Shown: positions 37,824 to 50,420 of the stretch, piece after piece
Layout of the letters: the number at the start of each line of letters is the position of its first letter
Position numbering within the stretch: position 1 is the stretch's first letter
Assembly: GCF_040412425.1 (NCBI RefSeq)
Contig: NC_089763.1
Span: forward strand, 58,821,915 to 58,885,914
Direction: 5' to 3'
DNA: 64,000 nucleotides
From: Macrobrachium rosenbergii
Taxonomy: Eukaryota; Arthropoda; Malacostraca; Decapoda; Palaemonidae
The notes under the pieces: model-generated
The model's input: only the letters and a program-made list of their open reading frames with translations
Database searches by the model: none
Told to the model about the DNA's origin: nothing
Made by a program: the position numbers and the translations under genes

Positions 37824-37825
<2 letters not shown>

Positions 37826-37827
<2 letters not shown>

Positions 37828-37985
37828 CACAAATCTCGTTTAATATCGGATTCACTATTACTTTGTAGTAATTTATTTTCTAAGGGCTTTAACTTGACCG
37901 GGTCTACACCGACCAGGATTCGAACTTGGGCCTTTGGTGTACAAACAACACTAAATAACGACTTTGATCAGTCTTTTGGTGTAAA
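37826..37985 (-). repeat. tRNA-derived repeat of the 5'-array family
   Basis: The minus strand has the B box AAGTTCGAATCCTGGTCGGT (about 37908-37928). The family end follows: GAATCCGATATTAAACGAGA then TTTGTGGCTTT, next to (AT)n. The A box is not clear. Confidence 0.65.
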
Positions 37986-38070
37986 GTTATTCGTAAGGTG
38001 TAGTGGATTCAGTTTTAAATTGATTTGTGGCTGAATATTCGTTAATATTAAAAAGTCACGTGTGTATAGA

Positions 38071-38288
<218 letters not shown>

Positions 38289-38294
38289 ATATAA

Positions 38295-38460
38295 ATCAAT
38301 CAGTAAAGCTACAAACATCCTTTAATATCCAATTCGCTCTACCTCGGTAATAATATATTTTCATATATATTACCAAAGGGGAATTTTAAGTTGATAATAA
38401 GTTCGTCGTCCCGTGGGCTCGAATCAACGAAGGACAAGAACTCAGGACTACAGTGGACGC
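38295..38460 (-). repeat. tRNA-derived repeat of the 5'-array family
   Basis: Minus strand: GATTCGAGCCCACGGGACG (B box), AAATTCCCCTTTGGTAATAT, GAGGTAGAGCGAATTGGATA, TTAAAGGATGTTTGTAGCTT. The last part matches the unit junction at the window start. Confidence 0.7.
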
Positions 38461-38785
38461 CACCTTTCATGCAATAATTTAAAGTAAAAGGACTTAAGTA
38501 ATTCATTAAGGTAAATATAGTATGATTCACTGTAAGAAATTCGCCCCTAAAACCTCTCACCACTGCCTTTTGGGAGGAAAACCCCTTTCTTGTCCAAAGT
38601 ACTGTCGGAAATCCCGTAATTCCAGGCGCAGACCTGACCGGAGCTAATCGCCGCCCAAGGCAGGTCAGCTGGAGGACTGGCCACGTGCGTTCCGCCATTT
38701 TGAAATCGTAGCCATGCGGTCTGCAGTTCATGTGGGTAGCGTGATCACAACGCCATCTAGGAGGAGAAAGAAGTAACTTCCGAAG

Positions 38786-38830
38786 CTATAAAGGGCCTTG
38801 GAGAGAGGAACTTTCTCTCAGAATTGCTGG
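38786..38830 (+). promoter_or_regulatory. TATA-box-like core promoter candidate
   Basis: CTATAAAGGG at 38786-38795 sits in a locally GC-richer stretch. About 20-30 bp downstream lies GGAACTTTCTCTCAGAATTG. It could be the promoter of an LTR or another element; no transcript unit is visible, so this is weak. Confidence 0.25.
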
Positions 38831-39346
38831 TGCGGACACAGAGTTGAGAGCTCCATCCCTTAATCCATTCAACTGCATATGTTCGACACATGGCGGGCAG
38901 TATCCAAAGTAACTTTTGATGTTAATTAACTTGCTTGCCCTCCCCCTCGCTGGCCCTCATAAGAAGAGAACTCCAGCTCCTAAAGAATGGTGAAGTACCA
39001 AGTTTCAAGCTTTTTTGTCAGCCACGTTCCCTCTTCTCCTCCAACTATGTTCCTTTCCTTTTCATAGTGCGATATAATTACAGTGAGACCTGTATTGCTT
39101 TATATTTTGAGCTGTTTAATCTGCAAAGCATGAATGAGAAGTGTAACGTAATCGTATGATGTTTGAGTCACTGGAATCGAGTTCAGTCTAGGCATCTTCT
39201 ATGCAATTCCTCGATTCCCTGATTACAGTGCTAGTTTTGGTTAAATAATCGTGACTGTTTCGATTGCAGGATAGGTATACCCTACTGTGGATCTGCGTAT
39301 CGACTTGTGTACATAGCGGCCCTTGCTACTTTGTTATCAACAACTT

Positions 39347-40355
<1,009 letters not shown>

Positions 40356-40767
40356 TTACAGAATGTAGTCTTCCTACCCCACTATCGTACGATATTGGGG
40401 ACAGAAAGCCATTAGGGCACAAGGACCAGTCAGGATAGTAATTGGGCCACTAGGCTGACTCTTAGTTTTAACTATAAGACCTATTTCCCTTTGACCTTTG
40501 TGCTGGCTGTTACCGCTACTGGGATCAAGTGGGGTGTCTCGATGACCTCCGACTCACTCCATGCCCAAACCTCAGAAGTGCAAGGTTGCTTCCCGACCCT
40601 CCTGCCACTGGCCATGTTTTGGGACTTCTGCAGCCTGAATTCATCTTTTGCAAGCTAGCTCCATGCACAGATGCAATAAGAATCCTGGAATCTGGCTCTT
40701 CAATTTCTCCCCCTGCCCTTGTGAAACAATTGCCTTAAAAGGCTCGCCATGTGTAGGGCCACTCAGC

Positions 40768-41040
40768 ATTATTGTTGTGCTAATATAAACTAATTTTATT
40801 TTCACCATCAGGAGCAAGAATAAATTCTTGGGTGAACCCACCCTTGAGCAAGTTACATAAAGTTGTCCGTGGGAAAAACATGACAATCTCAAATCTACTC
40901 CACAGTACTTAATAGACTGCCCCGTGCCTTGTTGATTTTGATCAAGAAAGCAAGTCTCACTGGAAATTGTAATCTCTTAAAGTTATAAGGGAGATCCTTT
41001 GGAATTAATGGTATCCGTGGGATTACCTGTTCTGTCCTTT
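40768..41040 (-). pseudogene. Helitron/PIF1-type helicase C-terminal fragment
   Basis: The minus strand reads PRIPLIPKDLPYNFKRLQFP then VRLAFLIKINKARG (about 41035-40930). After a frameshift it reads LRLSCFSHGQLYVTCSRVGS followed by PKNLFLL (about 40895-40815). In Helitron helicases the same order is FKRxQFP, a MTINKSQGQ motif and CFSHGQLYVACSRV (helicase motifs V and VI). Only the last ~80 residues remain, with one shift. The RepHel nuclease part and Helitron termini (5' TC, 3' hairpin CTRR) were not found. Confidence 0.75.
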
Positions 41041-41261
41041 CCCCTTCCTGTTAAGATAGTTGCTTCAGTTACATTGCCCAACATTTTTTGCATTTTATAT
41101 TTCACCCCTTCTCACCCCCCCCCCCTTCCTATCGAGGCTGAATGTGGACGTAAAGAGCATCGGGAGTGTGACTGTTCATCTCAGTAACCTCAAAAACTAT
41201 GGATTAGACACTAATACCTATTGTTTTTGGTTATTTTTACATGTCACCCCCTTCCCACCCC

Positions 41262-41545
41262 CACCCCCTTTGGTGCCAGTGATGTCTTATCCCCACAGTA
41301 TTCTTTTCAAGATAGTAAGTCATGTTTGCCGGAATGAGGTATAATAAGCCCATAAAGTTTATTTAGTTTCTAATTCTACGGGCAGAACCAGCCCTGTTTC
41401 GGGGATGCCCTTCTAATCCCCACCCCCTTTGGTGCCCTTTGGTGCTAGTGATGTCTTACCCCCACAGTATTCTTTTCCAGATAGTAAGTCATATGTGTAC
41501 CAGGTTTGGTTGAAATTGCTCAATGCATTTCAGAGTAATGCTGGA
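41262..41545. repeat. ~170-bp imperfect duplication with C-rich tracts
   Basis: CCCCTTTGGTGCCAGTGATG ... CACAGTATTCTTTTCAAGAT (about 41266-41320) recurs at about 41427-41490. The second copy is followed by GTTTGGTTGAAATTGCTCAA, a string type common in arthropod repeats. Confidence 0.7.
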
Positions 41546-41919
41546 ACACACACACGCACACACACATACTTCTACAGTATATAATCCATTTATGTATATA
41601 TAGATTAACCAGTGAACTACCTATGAAACTGGGACAATGAGAAATAAGTGGATTCGTAGATTTGAGAAATAAGTGGATTAGTAGATTTGTGGTTTTTGGT
41701 TAGTATTTTGATGTTCTCAGTGTATGGGAGCTTTCTTTTATCGCTAAAATCTATTTGTTTGTTATTTGTAGGACATTTATTTTATATTTTGTTTGCTGCG
41801 TTGAAGCCTTCTTGATAATGTATGGTGGGTAGAGTAATGGGTCAGATGTTGATGGGTGGTATCAAATTCCTTTTCCAGATCCCCATGGAATCATATACAC
41901 TATCCTCTGAGAAATAGCT

Positions 41920-42239
41920 GATACCCATGTTGATAAGATTCCAAGCAGTAACTGTCATGAAATTTGCAGTAGTGAGACTGGTAGATCCATCTCACAAAGA
42001 TTAATAGAGCATAAAAGATTAATGAGAAAGCAAGGGGGATTTTCGTACATAAAAGGGATATTAGCCATATCATCAATTGGGTGGGTGGAGCTGAGCTGTT
42101 TTTCACAAGTAACTGTCTGTACAAAAGGAAGAGTCTAGAATCTGCCATCATCAGTCATACTAACAATATGAATATGTCAGGAGTACATTGGATATCAGAT
42201 TTCACCAATGAGTTAATCTTAAGACCTGTTCTCAAGTAG
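41920..42239 (+). pseudogene. Penelope-like element GIY-YIG endonuclease fragment
   Basis: The frame starting near 41926 reads HVDKIPSSNCHEICSSETGR then SISQRLIEHKRLMRKQG. This fits the GIY-YIG core of Penelope-like elements, with the usual pattern VYKIPCxxC...YIGETGR...RLxEHK. Here the two Tyr/Ile positions and one Cys are mutated. After a shift near 42040 come NWVGGAELFFTSNCLYKRKS, then LESAIISHT and NMNMSGVHWISDF, ending at a stop at 42237-42239. It is a 5'-truncated end fragment of a different lineage from the one at 15.8 kb. Confidence 0.75.
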
Positions 42240-42532
42240 TGTAGAGCAGATACGCCCACCAGACTCTACATAGGTGGTAGCTCATGAGGACCAAAACAAC
42301 AATGAACTGATCCCTTTCCATCACAGGACGCCTATGTTCTCTAACACTACCAACGTCGCCGTGCTATACCTGTATATGCATGAATACACTTACCCCTTAC
42401 CAACTGTCCATATTCACCATTGATCACGATTGCAGAAGTTTGTTAATCAAAATATATAGATTGGTTACGCAAATAGTGTTTCTTCGAACCATTTTAACTT
42501 TATAGAACAATGTTAGATTACAGTAAAAGGCA

Positions 42533-42647
<115 letters not shown>

Positions 42648-43808
42648 CGTGTTATGCAAGTCAACCTCAAGATCTTTATTTCAAGATTCTGAGTTAGGCT
42701 ATACCCACTGTGTAGGCTATCAGTGGTCCAAACTTAGGCCTAAATGAAGTTACTATGAGATTAACAGCCGATGTCCCGGTGTTTTTCCGGAATAAAATTT
42801 TATCAACGTAGCTGACAAAGATGACATCCCTACCTAATTTTTTTTACTGTATTCTGTATTACGAAAGTTGCATAATTCTGGTAATTATAAGAGTAACACC
42901 GACTTCTTGTAGACATCGCCAGCAAACTCAGAAGAATGTCTTTCGAAGATATAATGACATAACTTATGACGTCATTAACTTGCCTCCTTCTCGATGGATA
43001 ATTGGCTATTCACGAAAAGGTCTCAACCTCTGGCAACAATGAAATACAACCAATACTCCTTGTTTACACTTTGTAGTAGTGGTAGTAGTATATAGGATTT
43101 ATGCCATGAGGTCGAGTGCTAGAATCCTTGAAGAAAAGGCTTTCCACAAGTAATCCAAGAAATTACTTTCTATCACTATTTCTTCATTAAAAAGTTATAT
43201 AATTAGAAATCAATTAACAAAGTGAAGAAGTCTTTGGCATTCGTCGTAACTCCTTTGATATTTTTCTTAATATGACAGTGATGATCATTGTAATAAATAG
43301 ACAATTGCATAGGATTAGATTGGTAAGTGATCTTAACACAAAATGACCAACAACCCTCTATCTCTTTTTCTTGCTAATATTCTGTAATTTTTTTTTTTAT
43401 ACATTGCTTTTTCGTTGCTTGCTTTCCAACACTTCCAACCATTTCTCAGACCTGAATGACATTAATAGGTTCCACCCTTAGGCTGAGCCCTAAATTCCAT
43501 GATCCAAATCAATCTAATCCACTGTGAAAAGTGGTCAGTTTAAAATAGTAACCTGTCAAGTATAAGGTGATTGGGAAATTAAAATGGAGATTTCCTCGAA
43601 CACTGTAAAGGTGTGTTTTCTGTTAGTTTTGTTGTTGTTTGAGGATTTGGTTTTTAGAGTAGATCATTAAATCAATACACTTCAATTAATTGATAAGTAT
43701 CAAAATGTGTAATACATTTTTATAACGAAACAACTATTGTTAGGCTTATATGTTTCAAAAACATATTTTGCAAGTACAGAAATGAAACATCCAGTACAGA
43801 AAAACAAT

Positions 43809-45012
43809 TTATTCTCCATCACTGTCCAGGAAGAGGTCTTCATCCTCATCCTCATCATCAGTGGCTATGTTTATGATGACAGGTTCCACGCTCTCATGAA
43901 TATTATCCAACGTCCAGAACTCCTCCTCAAAGCTATGAGACTGACAAATAACTCCTGTCCACACCTCCGGTTAAGCGCAAAGCCTGGCCTCCTGTAACTT
44001 GGCCTGGTGAATCGCTGGAGGGATGAGTGGACGTGGCACTTCATGCACCCCCATACCTGCTCAATGGCATTGAGCTCAGGGTGGCCAGGAGGAAGGCGTA
44101 TGACCTCATGGCCCCAATCTCTGATGACATTGTCCACTTTGTAGCAGGGCTTCGGCCGATTTTTTTGCAAATGAGAAGTAGCTCTGGCCGTGTGGCTCCT
44201 GCTGGGAAAGGTATCCTACAATGCTCCAGCCATTTGATGAGGTTCTTTCTTTTATATGTAGGGCAACGACTATCTTCTGTTAGCGTGCTGTGATATGGAG
44301 CATTGTCTATCACAAGTACTGATGGCCCAGGGAGGGACGGCAGGAGCTGTGCTGTTAGCCACTGGTGGAAAAGCTCTCTATTCATTTCCCTGTGGTAGTT
44401 GCCCTGGTTAGACTTGGCTGGTTAGCAAAGGCATGACCCTTCTACGAAGCCATTGGCCATGCCAGCTGCAACTATCACGAAACGCTCTCCTTCTCTGGGT
44501 GGCACTTGACGACTGTAAGAGGCGCTGGTGTTAGCCTGTGTGGTAACAACCCACTCCTTGTTGTGGCCCATCCGGGTGGTGAACCAAGTCTCATCCACAT
44601 ACACCACCTGTCTTCCCTCCTCCTGGTGTTGCCGTAGGGCTCAGAAAGCACCGATCCGCTGGCACATAATGTCGAGTGATTCCTTTCTTGTACATCTTTC
44701 GTTGAGATGTCCAATACCGAAATCCCATTGCCTGCATGAGCCAAAGTACTGAAGACAGACATCTCCTCTGGAATGACGTTGACAGTCTTAAGGTCAACCG
44801 TCAGGGTACTAACTATGAAGTACTGCTTCTCAGCAAACTTTTGGTGAATGAAATGGTGAATGGCCCCAATTGTAAAGTTGTTGAAGACAGGTGATGCTGG
44901 TGATGCTGCAGGTGTGGAAGGTGGAGAGGTGGGGGATGTGGTGGCACGGTTGACTATTTTCTTCACCGCCTCCAAAGTCATGCCCATGATGAACCCAACG
45001 CGTTTGTAAGGC
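43809..45012 (-). pseudogene. Transposase exon 2 (DDE domain, acidic tail), frameshifted
   Basis: Exon 2 starts after the acceptor TTTTCTTCCAG (AG at 45013-45014). It continues the HTH (RVGFIMGMTLEAVKKIV) and then FTIGAIHHFIHQKFAEK. After a shift near 44770 comes VYVDETWFTTRMGHNKEW (about 44605-44550, first D), then VLVIDNAPYHSTLTED (about 44325-44275, second D). Next is EVIRLPPGHPELNAIEQVWG (about 44115-44057, catalytic E). About 80 residues separate the second D and the E, longer than the 34 of Tc1. The protein ends with an Asp/Glu-rich tail and a stop at 43809-43811. These DDE_3-type motifs belong to the IS630/Tc1/mariner group. At least three frameshifts and stops make this copy inactive. 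Confidence 0.75.
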
Positions 45013-45034
45013 CTGGAAGAAAATTACAACATTA

Positions 45035-45109
<75 letters not shown>

Positions 45110-45666
45110 ATATTATATATATGTATATATATCCTACAGTACAGTATATAGCAAAAGTCCTGTAACCCATCTTCTATAGGCTATTTTTCGTTCGAAAGAC
45201 GATGATCCTTGTTACTTTATTCTACTCTTGGTGTCCGAAAAAGGGGAAAAATAAATGGTCGCTTGACTTTTGCTGCATAATATACGAGCAGCTAATTTTA
45301 CTGTTAATATTGTCATTCGCATATTATTATCAGGTTTTATGAGTCCAGAATGACTTCGTCTAATCTTAGAGACAAACAGTTGCTTATTGTAGGTTGTAAT
45401 TGGGTGATCTGCCAATTCATCACTTTCAATTAAGAATCATTCAAGTAAGCAAATTGAAGGACCGAGTATACTTATACTTTTTAGTTTGCAAGTTTTAATG
45501 TTGTTCCGCAAGTTATATTCTACTAAGAAATCAACAACTATTGCTTTATAGAGCATATATAATTATCTTTCTGCACCTTATGGAAGGCAACAAATGACGA
45601 AAACTTAGTAGCCTTGGATATCCGGGTGTATTCCTTACCCAAGAAAGGGCCCTATTATTCATTTAC
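45013..45666 (-). other. Predicted GT-AG intron of the transposase gene
   Basis: The 654-bp intron has GTAAAT at the donor and TTTTCTTCCAG at the acceptor on the minus strand. It contains the ~72-bp (AT)n at 45037-45108 close to the acceptor, so the array lies in a tolerated site. Confidence 0.5.
45037..45109. repeat. (AT)n array, ~72 bp
   Basis: Pure AT, inside the predicted transposase intron. Confidence 0.97.
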
Positions 45667-45782
45667 CTGTTCAAGCTTACGTAGGGTTTGCCACCGGCCT
45701 CCTCACTTCTAGACAATTGTGCAAGTCGAATCACAAAAGCTGTCCTGCAACCACGGGGACCATGACTTATCATAGCCGCCAT
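45667..45782 (-). CDS. Transposase exon 1 of the long-TIR transposon
   Basis: The start ATG is at 45780-45782. The exon encodes 38 residues and two bases, beginning MAAMISHGPRGCRTAFVIRL and ending with a KPYVSLN block. It runs into a consensus donor (AACAG then GTAAAT; GT at 45665-45666). Joining to exon 2 at 45012 keeps phase across an arginine codon and produces a continuous HTH-like N-terminus. The CRE-like motif at 45866-45873 lies about 85 bp upstream of the start. The exon has no stop or shift, unlike exon 2. The splice model is inferred from sequence alone. Confidence 0.55.
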
Positions 45783-45865
45783 TCTTGAAGCCTTGACACG
45801 GTACGAATATTTATTCAGAATTTCAGAGACTGCTGTTTGTCGTCATCACCTAGTGGGAGGAGTCG

Positions 45866-45873
45866 GGACGTCA
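45866..45873 (-). promoter_or_regulatory. CRE-like GGACGTCA in the right TIR
   Basis: One mismatch from the CREB/ATF palindrome TGACGTCA, about 85 bp upstream of the transposase ATG. Exact TGACGTCA occurs at the equivalent place in the other three TIRs: 42967-42974, 31913-31920 and 33083-33090. Confidence 0.5.
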
Positions 45874-46109
45874 TATGTTTATGTCACGTATAACTTTGAA
45901 CCCATACATTAGAGTGTTCCGCCACTGGCTTCTGCTGCTTTATTTTACTCTTATGAATATACTTTTTTCTAATATAAGTAATAAAGAATGCTGCCGAAAA
46001 TTAGGTAGGGGTGTAAAGTATACTATGGCTAAGTAATATCTTTGTCAAATACACGGAAAAAAAAGTTATTCAGGAAAAACACCGGGACAAAGGCTCTGAA
46101 TCTCATAGT

Positions 46110-47410
46110 AGGCTAACAGTATACAGTAGCCTGTGCCAAAACTACGTAATAAAGTCACACCACGTATAATAAGACATTAACCGTAATATCTTTCTTTATG
46201 CACTGTATAGGTAAAATCTGTAACACACATCAGTAGGTAAAAACCGATATTGCAAAAAATGCAATTCGTCAAGTCTGCTGATAAACACATTCAAGTCAGA
46301 ATCTATACCTCCAATAAGATAATAAATTACACATCATAGTTCGTGATAGTAATGCTATGTACTATATGTTATAGTAAAACAATGAAGCAGTCATCCACCA
46401 TTTGCATCATTGATGTAAACAAACACTCAGTGGTCAGTGCTGGATTTTGACAGAAATTCGTCAGCTAAGTGGAGAATGACTTCACACCACAAACAATGAT
46501 GTCACTACGTTCACAGAGTACTGAATTGTTTTAACATCATATTATTTCATATTGATCTCTGTGTTGATATACTGAATATTTTCATTGCACACATGCTTTA
46601 GTGAGATAGATTTGTGGCAGCCTGCCGGAGGAGCAGTAAGTGGTATAAAGTGACTGCTATAAGTGCTGTCCTACTTGTTTACAACTCAGGATAAAGGTTT
46701 GCTTTTTATCCCCTTCATACAATTCGACCCCTAGTCTTAAAAACATGTTTTTAGGCTTGAAAAGTCGAATTATCGCCGCACTTTATAGTTTATTTACGGC
46801 ACACACACATACACACACACACTCACACTCACACTCATATATAACTAAATTATTGATAGACGAGGAAGTGTGTGAATGGAGAAGATAGAAATTTTTGGGG
46901 CTATTTTTTTTGTGAAATAATTATGAAGTATGAGAATGTAGTGATTGCATGATATGACCAGATAAAGATTGTGATAGAATGATGGATATGTATTGTCTAG
47001 AAGGTAATTTGTTAGGTTATTTTAGAATTGTATAATAAATGCGAACCCTATTTTAGATATAGCCTATAATGATTGGCTTTTTGTAAACATTAGGTTTAAA
47101 TATTGTTGTGGATGTAGTGATGAAACAAGGAAAAACGGACGTAAGTATATCTGATTGTAATAGTTAGGCTACTTGTATGTAGCTTCAAATTCTATCACGG
47201 TAGTTTTCTTATTTTGTTCCTTGTTTAGATTCAAGGCTTGTAGTGATGCACATTAAACAGAAATTTGTGAGGAAAGTTAAATGGCAAGTGTTTATATTAA
47301 TAAACACGTATATGTCTGTTGAAATGGTCAGTAGATTATACATCTCAGCCTTAAAAACAATAACTGGTAAAAGATCTAAGCTATGACTGTCAGCATGGAT
47401 ATATTCCACT
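46110..47410. other. No recognisable gene; (CA)n tract
   Basis: (CA)n/(CACT)n at 46798-46837. The rest is AT-rich with no family motif. Confidence 0.5.
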
Positions 47411-47890
47411 TGTAATAAAATGTTCCCCTGATCCCAACCCCTTGACGAGGTGTGGGGCTTAGGGATCCACTGCAGTGAGAGTTTGCTATTTTACGCCTCC
47501 TCTCTCTGCTGTGGATTCTACAAAACTTGGGACCTGTAACTCCATTACTCTTCCTCCTCCTATTGATTTCCCCCTACCCTTCTTCCTCTTTTGTTGACGA
47601 CCTTGGCATGGCATTGGATTATAGACACAACTGCTCTTGTAGAAATAGGACATGGGGTACCCTACGTGATCGAGAGAGGGGAAATTTTTATGTTAAACCA
47701 TGCCCTCAGTGCTGGGTCCGAGCTCGACGGACTGATAACTCCTAAAGGACAGAGGGAATAGTGTATATCCAGGTGAGGATCCCAAGGAAGTTACCACTGT
47801 GGAGAACAGTATTGCTCGTCCCCCAATTGGGCCTCCATGGTGAGACGGACCTCATCCTTGTATGACGGCTTATTTAAACCTCCCTACAAC
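47411..47890. other. Unassigned GC-richer segment upstream of a SINE-like repeat
   Basis: Less AT-rich than its surroundings. A 72-codon frame at 47527-47745 has a hydrophobic start and two Cys pairs, but its first codon is TTG, so I do not call it a gene. The compositional shift suggests a mobile element I cannot name. Confidence 0.4.
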
Positions 47891-47894
47891 TTCT

Positions 47895-48185
47895 CTCCGC
47901 AGGGTGGGTAATGCCGTCAGTGCACCTCACGCAGTGCACTGTAGGCATTACTTAAGGTTCTTTGCATCGTCCCTTCGCCCCGTAGCTACAACCCCTTTCA
48001 TTCCTTTTACTGTACCACCATTCATATTCTCTTTCTTCCATCTTACTATCCACCCTCTACTAACAATTGTCTCATAGTGCAACTGCGAGGTTTTCCTCCT
48101 GTACACCTTTCTACTATCAATTTCCCATTCAGCGCTGAATGACCTCTTAGGTTTCAGCGCTTGTTCTTTGGCCTAAATTTTGTAT
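47895..48185 (+). mobile_element. SINE-like repeat with 3' hairpin (GCGCTGAATG family)
   Basis: Starts GGGTAATGCCGTCAGTGCAC with an internal palindrome GTGCACCTCACGCAGTGCAC. It ends with CAGCGCTGAATGACCTC then AGGTTTCAGCGCTTG, which folds as a stem-loop, followed by GGCCTAAATTTTGTATT. A diverged fragment with the same end lies at about 7774-7830, and a weaker one at about 43440-43500. The head is not clearly tRNA-like. Confidence 0.65.
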
Positions 48186-48254
48186 TCCCTACGACTTCTC
48201 GTATGGCAATGGGCTGTTCACGGGAGAACTCAATTTATGATAATCAAGGTATAA

Positions 48255-49700
48255 CAAACACAAAAGCAGATATCGTCATGACCCAACCTTGACTCACTTC
48301 GGCTCCCTCTATTTGGGAGCGGAAGTTGGTCAAGGATTCTAACCTTGGAAACGGAACACAGAAGTTCTGCCCTAAAGTTAGAAACTTATTTATTAAACAT
48401 ACATTCAGCGACAGAAATGTCGTTTAGACAAATAAAAGAAAAGACGTTGCTTATAGACGCCACAACAAAAAGCCAATTTGAAGACTGTTTGTCAAAAAAA
48501 CATTGATAATATAAATGTAAAAATAAAGAAAACCACGACACTGTGAACAACGTTCAGGGTACCATTGCAGTTCCTGAAAATAATAATGAACTGGTCGACG
48601 AGAATATGGTGTTGGACTCTCTTAAAAGAGATATCTCAAAGTCAAGATTGTGGGCTATATATAATACCGAGTAAACAAAACAACAAAATATATTAAGAAT
48701 TGCAAAAATAAAATCTGAAGGTGAAGAACAACTTTGGGCCAAACAGAGGGTAAGACCTTATGTCCCAAAGCCACTACAGTGTCAAAATTGTGGTAAATAA
48801 GGGCACATGAAGGAAAACTGTCGAAATGAACCTATATGTGCTTGTTGCGGATCTGACGAATATGCCACACAATGGAAATGTAGTAGGCCACAGTGTGTAA
48901 AACTGTGGGCAAGATCATCACTCAAGGTCCAAAGAATGCATGTGTTACATACACAGTACAGAACTGAAACTATCAGAGAACGAACAGGGATGTCTACAAA
49001 AGAAGCTAAATTAGATTTGAAAGTGAGAGGAATTCAAGATCCGGCTAAGAAACATACATATTCTACAAAAACAAGAAACAACAATGAAGTAAAAATACAC
49101 AAAGATAGAAGTAACAAAGCACAGAAAAATAAATCCCAAGAAAAAATAAATCTGTTACAGAAAAAAAACTGAAATGATAAAGAATCAATAAACAGGTGCA
49201 AAAGATAGGGATGATATTTTATCAAATTCGTTTTCAGTATTAATGCAAATAGAAGCACAAGAAGATACTACTACAACGAAAAAACCAACTACTATTAGAG
49301 AAACATCAGTTAAACCAAAGACAAAAGATATGAAGAAAGAACAAAAAGACAAGCTAAGAATACACCTTTATCTCCTCAGATAACAGTAAAACCTATGGAA
49401 GCAGATATCCAAAACACCGAAGAAGTAGAACAGACCCACACCATAGATTAGAATGATTATGTCAAGAGACGAGAGATTACTCCATCACCAATAATTGGTA
49501 CAACAAGAGCAAATGAAACAAGAAGTATACAAGAAAACAGATGTGGATGTATTGAGCGCTTTCTGGCATTGTGCAGTAATAACAAAAACAACAGAAGATA
49601 GTTTAACAAATATTGTAAGAAATTTTATGAAATATAGAAAAAAAGAAACCACAGATTTGAACATACATGAAAAGGTTGCATGTGCATTGAACACTTAATA
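48255..49700 (+). pseudogene. LINE copy C ORF1 (gag-like, zinc knuckles)
   Basis: Same order as copy B: FRQIKEKTLLIDATTKSQFE near 48424-48482. CQNCGK, a stop, then GHMKENC and CACCGSDEYATQWKC follow in the knuckle region (48783-48880). In this knuckle a His is replaced by Tyr. ERTGMSTKEAKLDLKVRGIQ follows near 48978-49037. Several stops and frameshifts; the Lys-rich tail runs to about 49690. Confidence 0.75.
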
Positions 49701-49799
49701 TTTTATAAAAAAAAAAATTGAATGTCATGAGTAAATTATTAGAAAAAATCCGAGTTGATAATACAAAAAATAAAGCAAAACAGCTTTAACATAATGTTT

Positions 49800-50420
49800 T
49801 CCATAGCTGTGGAACGTGAATGGTCTACAGACCAGATTACATCTAGGAGAAATACAACTATTACTACAAGAATATGAACCAATGATACTGTGTTTACAGC
49901 ATGTCAACAAAGCATTATCAACAACAGGTAGATACATCTTAGCATCTAAATCCAGAGAAGAAGAAGGAAATTTAGGTACTACCATATATGCACATAACAA
50001 AGTAGTTTACGACAGAGTACCTGTAAACATTACTGACTTGCAAATATCAGGTGTTAAAATGCGAATAAAAAAGGATAATTATGTAATTTATAATTTATAC
50101 AACCAACCTAATAAAAATTACAACATTGACAAACTTTCGGAATTACTTAACAGTGCACAAGAACCTACATTAATAGTAGGCGATTTTAATGCTCACAACC
50201 CTATATGGGGCTATAAACGTACAAACCCAGATAAAGCAGGAAGTAAAATAGAAGAATTCGCGTGTTTAGATAGTGTGCACGTGTTATTCAAAAACACATA
50301 ACATATGGAGCATTTTCCTGAGTTGTAACTCTATGTGCATCAGTCATAGTGGACAGATTAAACTGGAATACAATTGATGACTTATAACACCTGTGATCAT
50401 TTCCCAATATTAATTTCATT
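49800..50420 (+). pseudogene. LINE copy C ORF2: APE-type endonuclease domain
   Basis: A long open stretch (49816-50301) encodes NGLQTRLHLGEIQLLLQEYE, VYDRVPVNITDLQISGVKM, YVIYNLYNQPNKNYN and IVGDFNAHNPIWGYK. The GDFNAHN catalytic block is intact, unlike in copy B. The SDH motif is damaged (CDHFPI near 50392). This is the best-preserved endonuclease in the window. Confidence 0.8.

Larger units (their letters stand above)
42753..46108 (-). mobile_element. Long-TIR Tc1/mariner-related (DDE_3/IS630-like) transposon, near complete
   Basis: Ends: CTATGAGATT at 42753 and its inverted partner ending at 46108, each bordered by TA (42751-42752 and 46109-46110). The TIRs run for about 240 bp. Shared blocks are GATGTCCCGGTGTTTTTCC (left) and TTTGTCCCGGTGTTTTTCC (right, inverted), then a CCCTACCTAATTTT block, then the TGACGTCA region. 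The 3.36-kb element carries one transposase gene on the minus strand in two exons. A nested SINE-like fragment (about 43390-43500) and (AT)n (45037-45108) lie inside. Confidence 0.85.

Noticed and set aside
47527..47745. Frame with signal-peptide-like start and two Cys pairs
   Set aside because: First codon is TTG, there is no upstream in-frame ATG, and the segment lies next to a SINE-like repeat. It is more likely repeat sequence than a secreted peptide gene.
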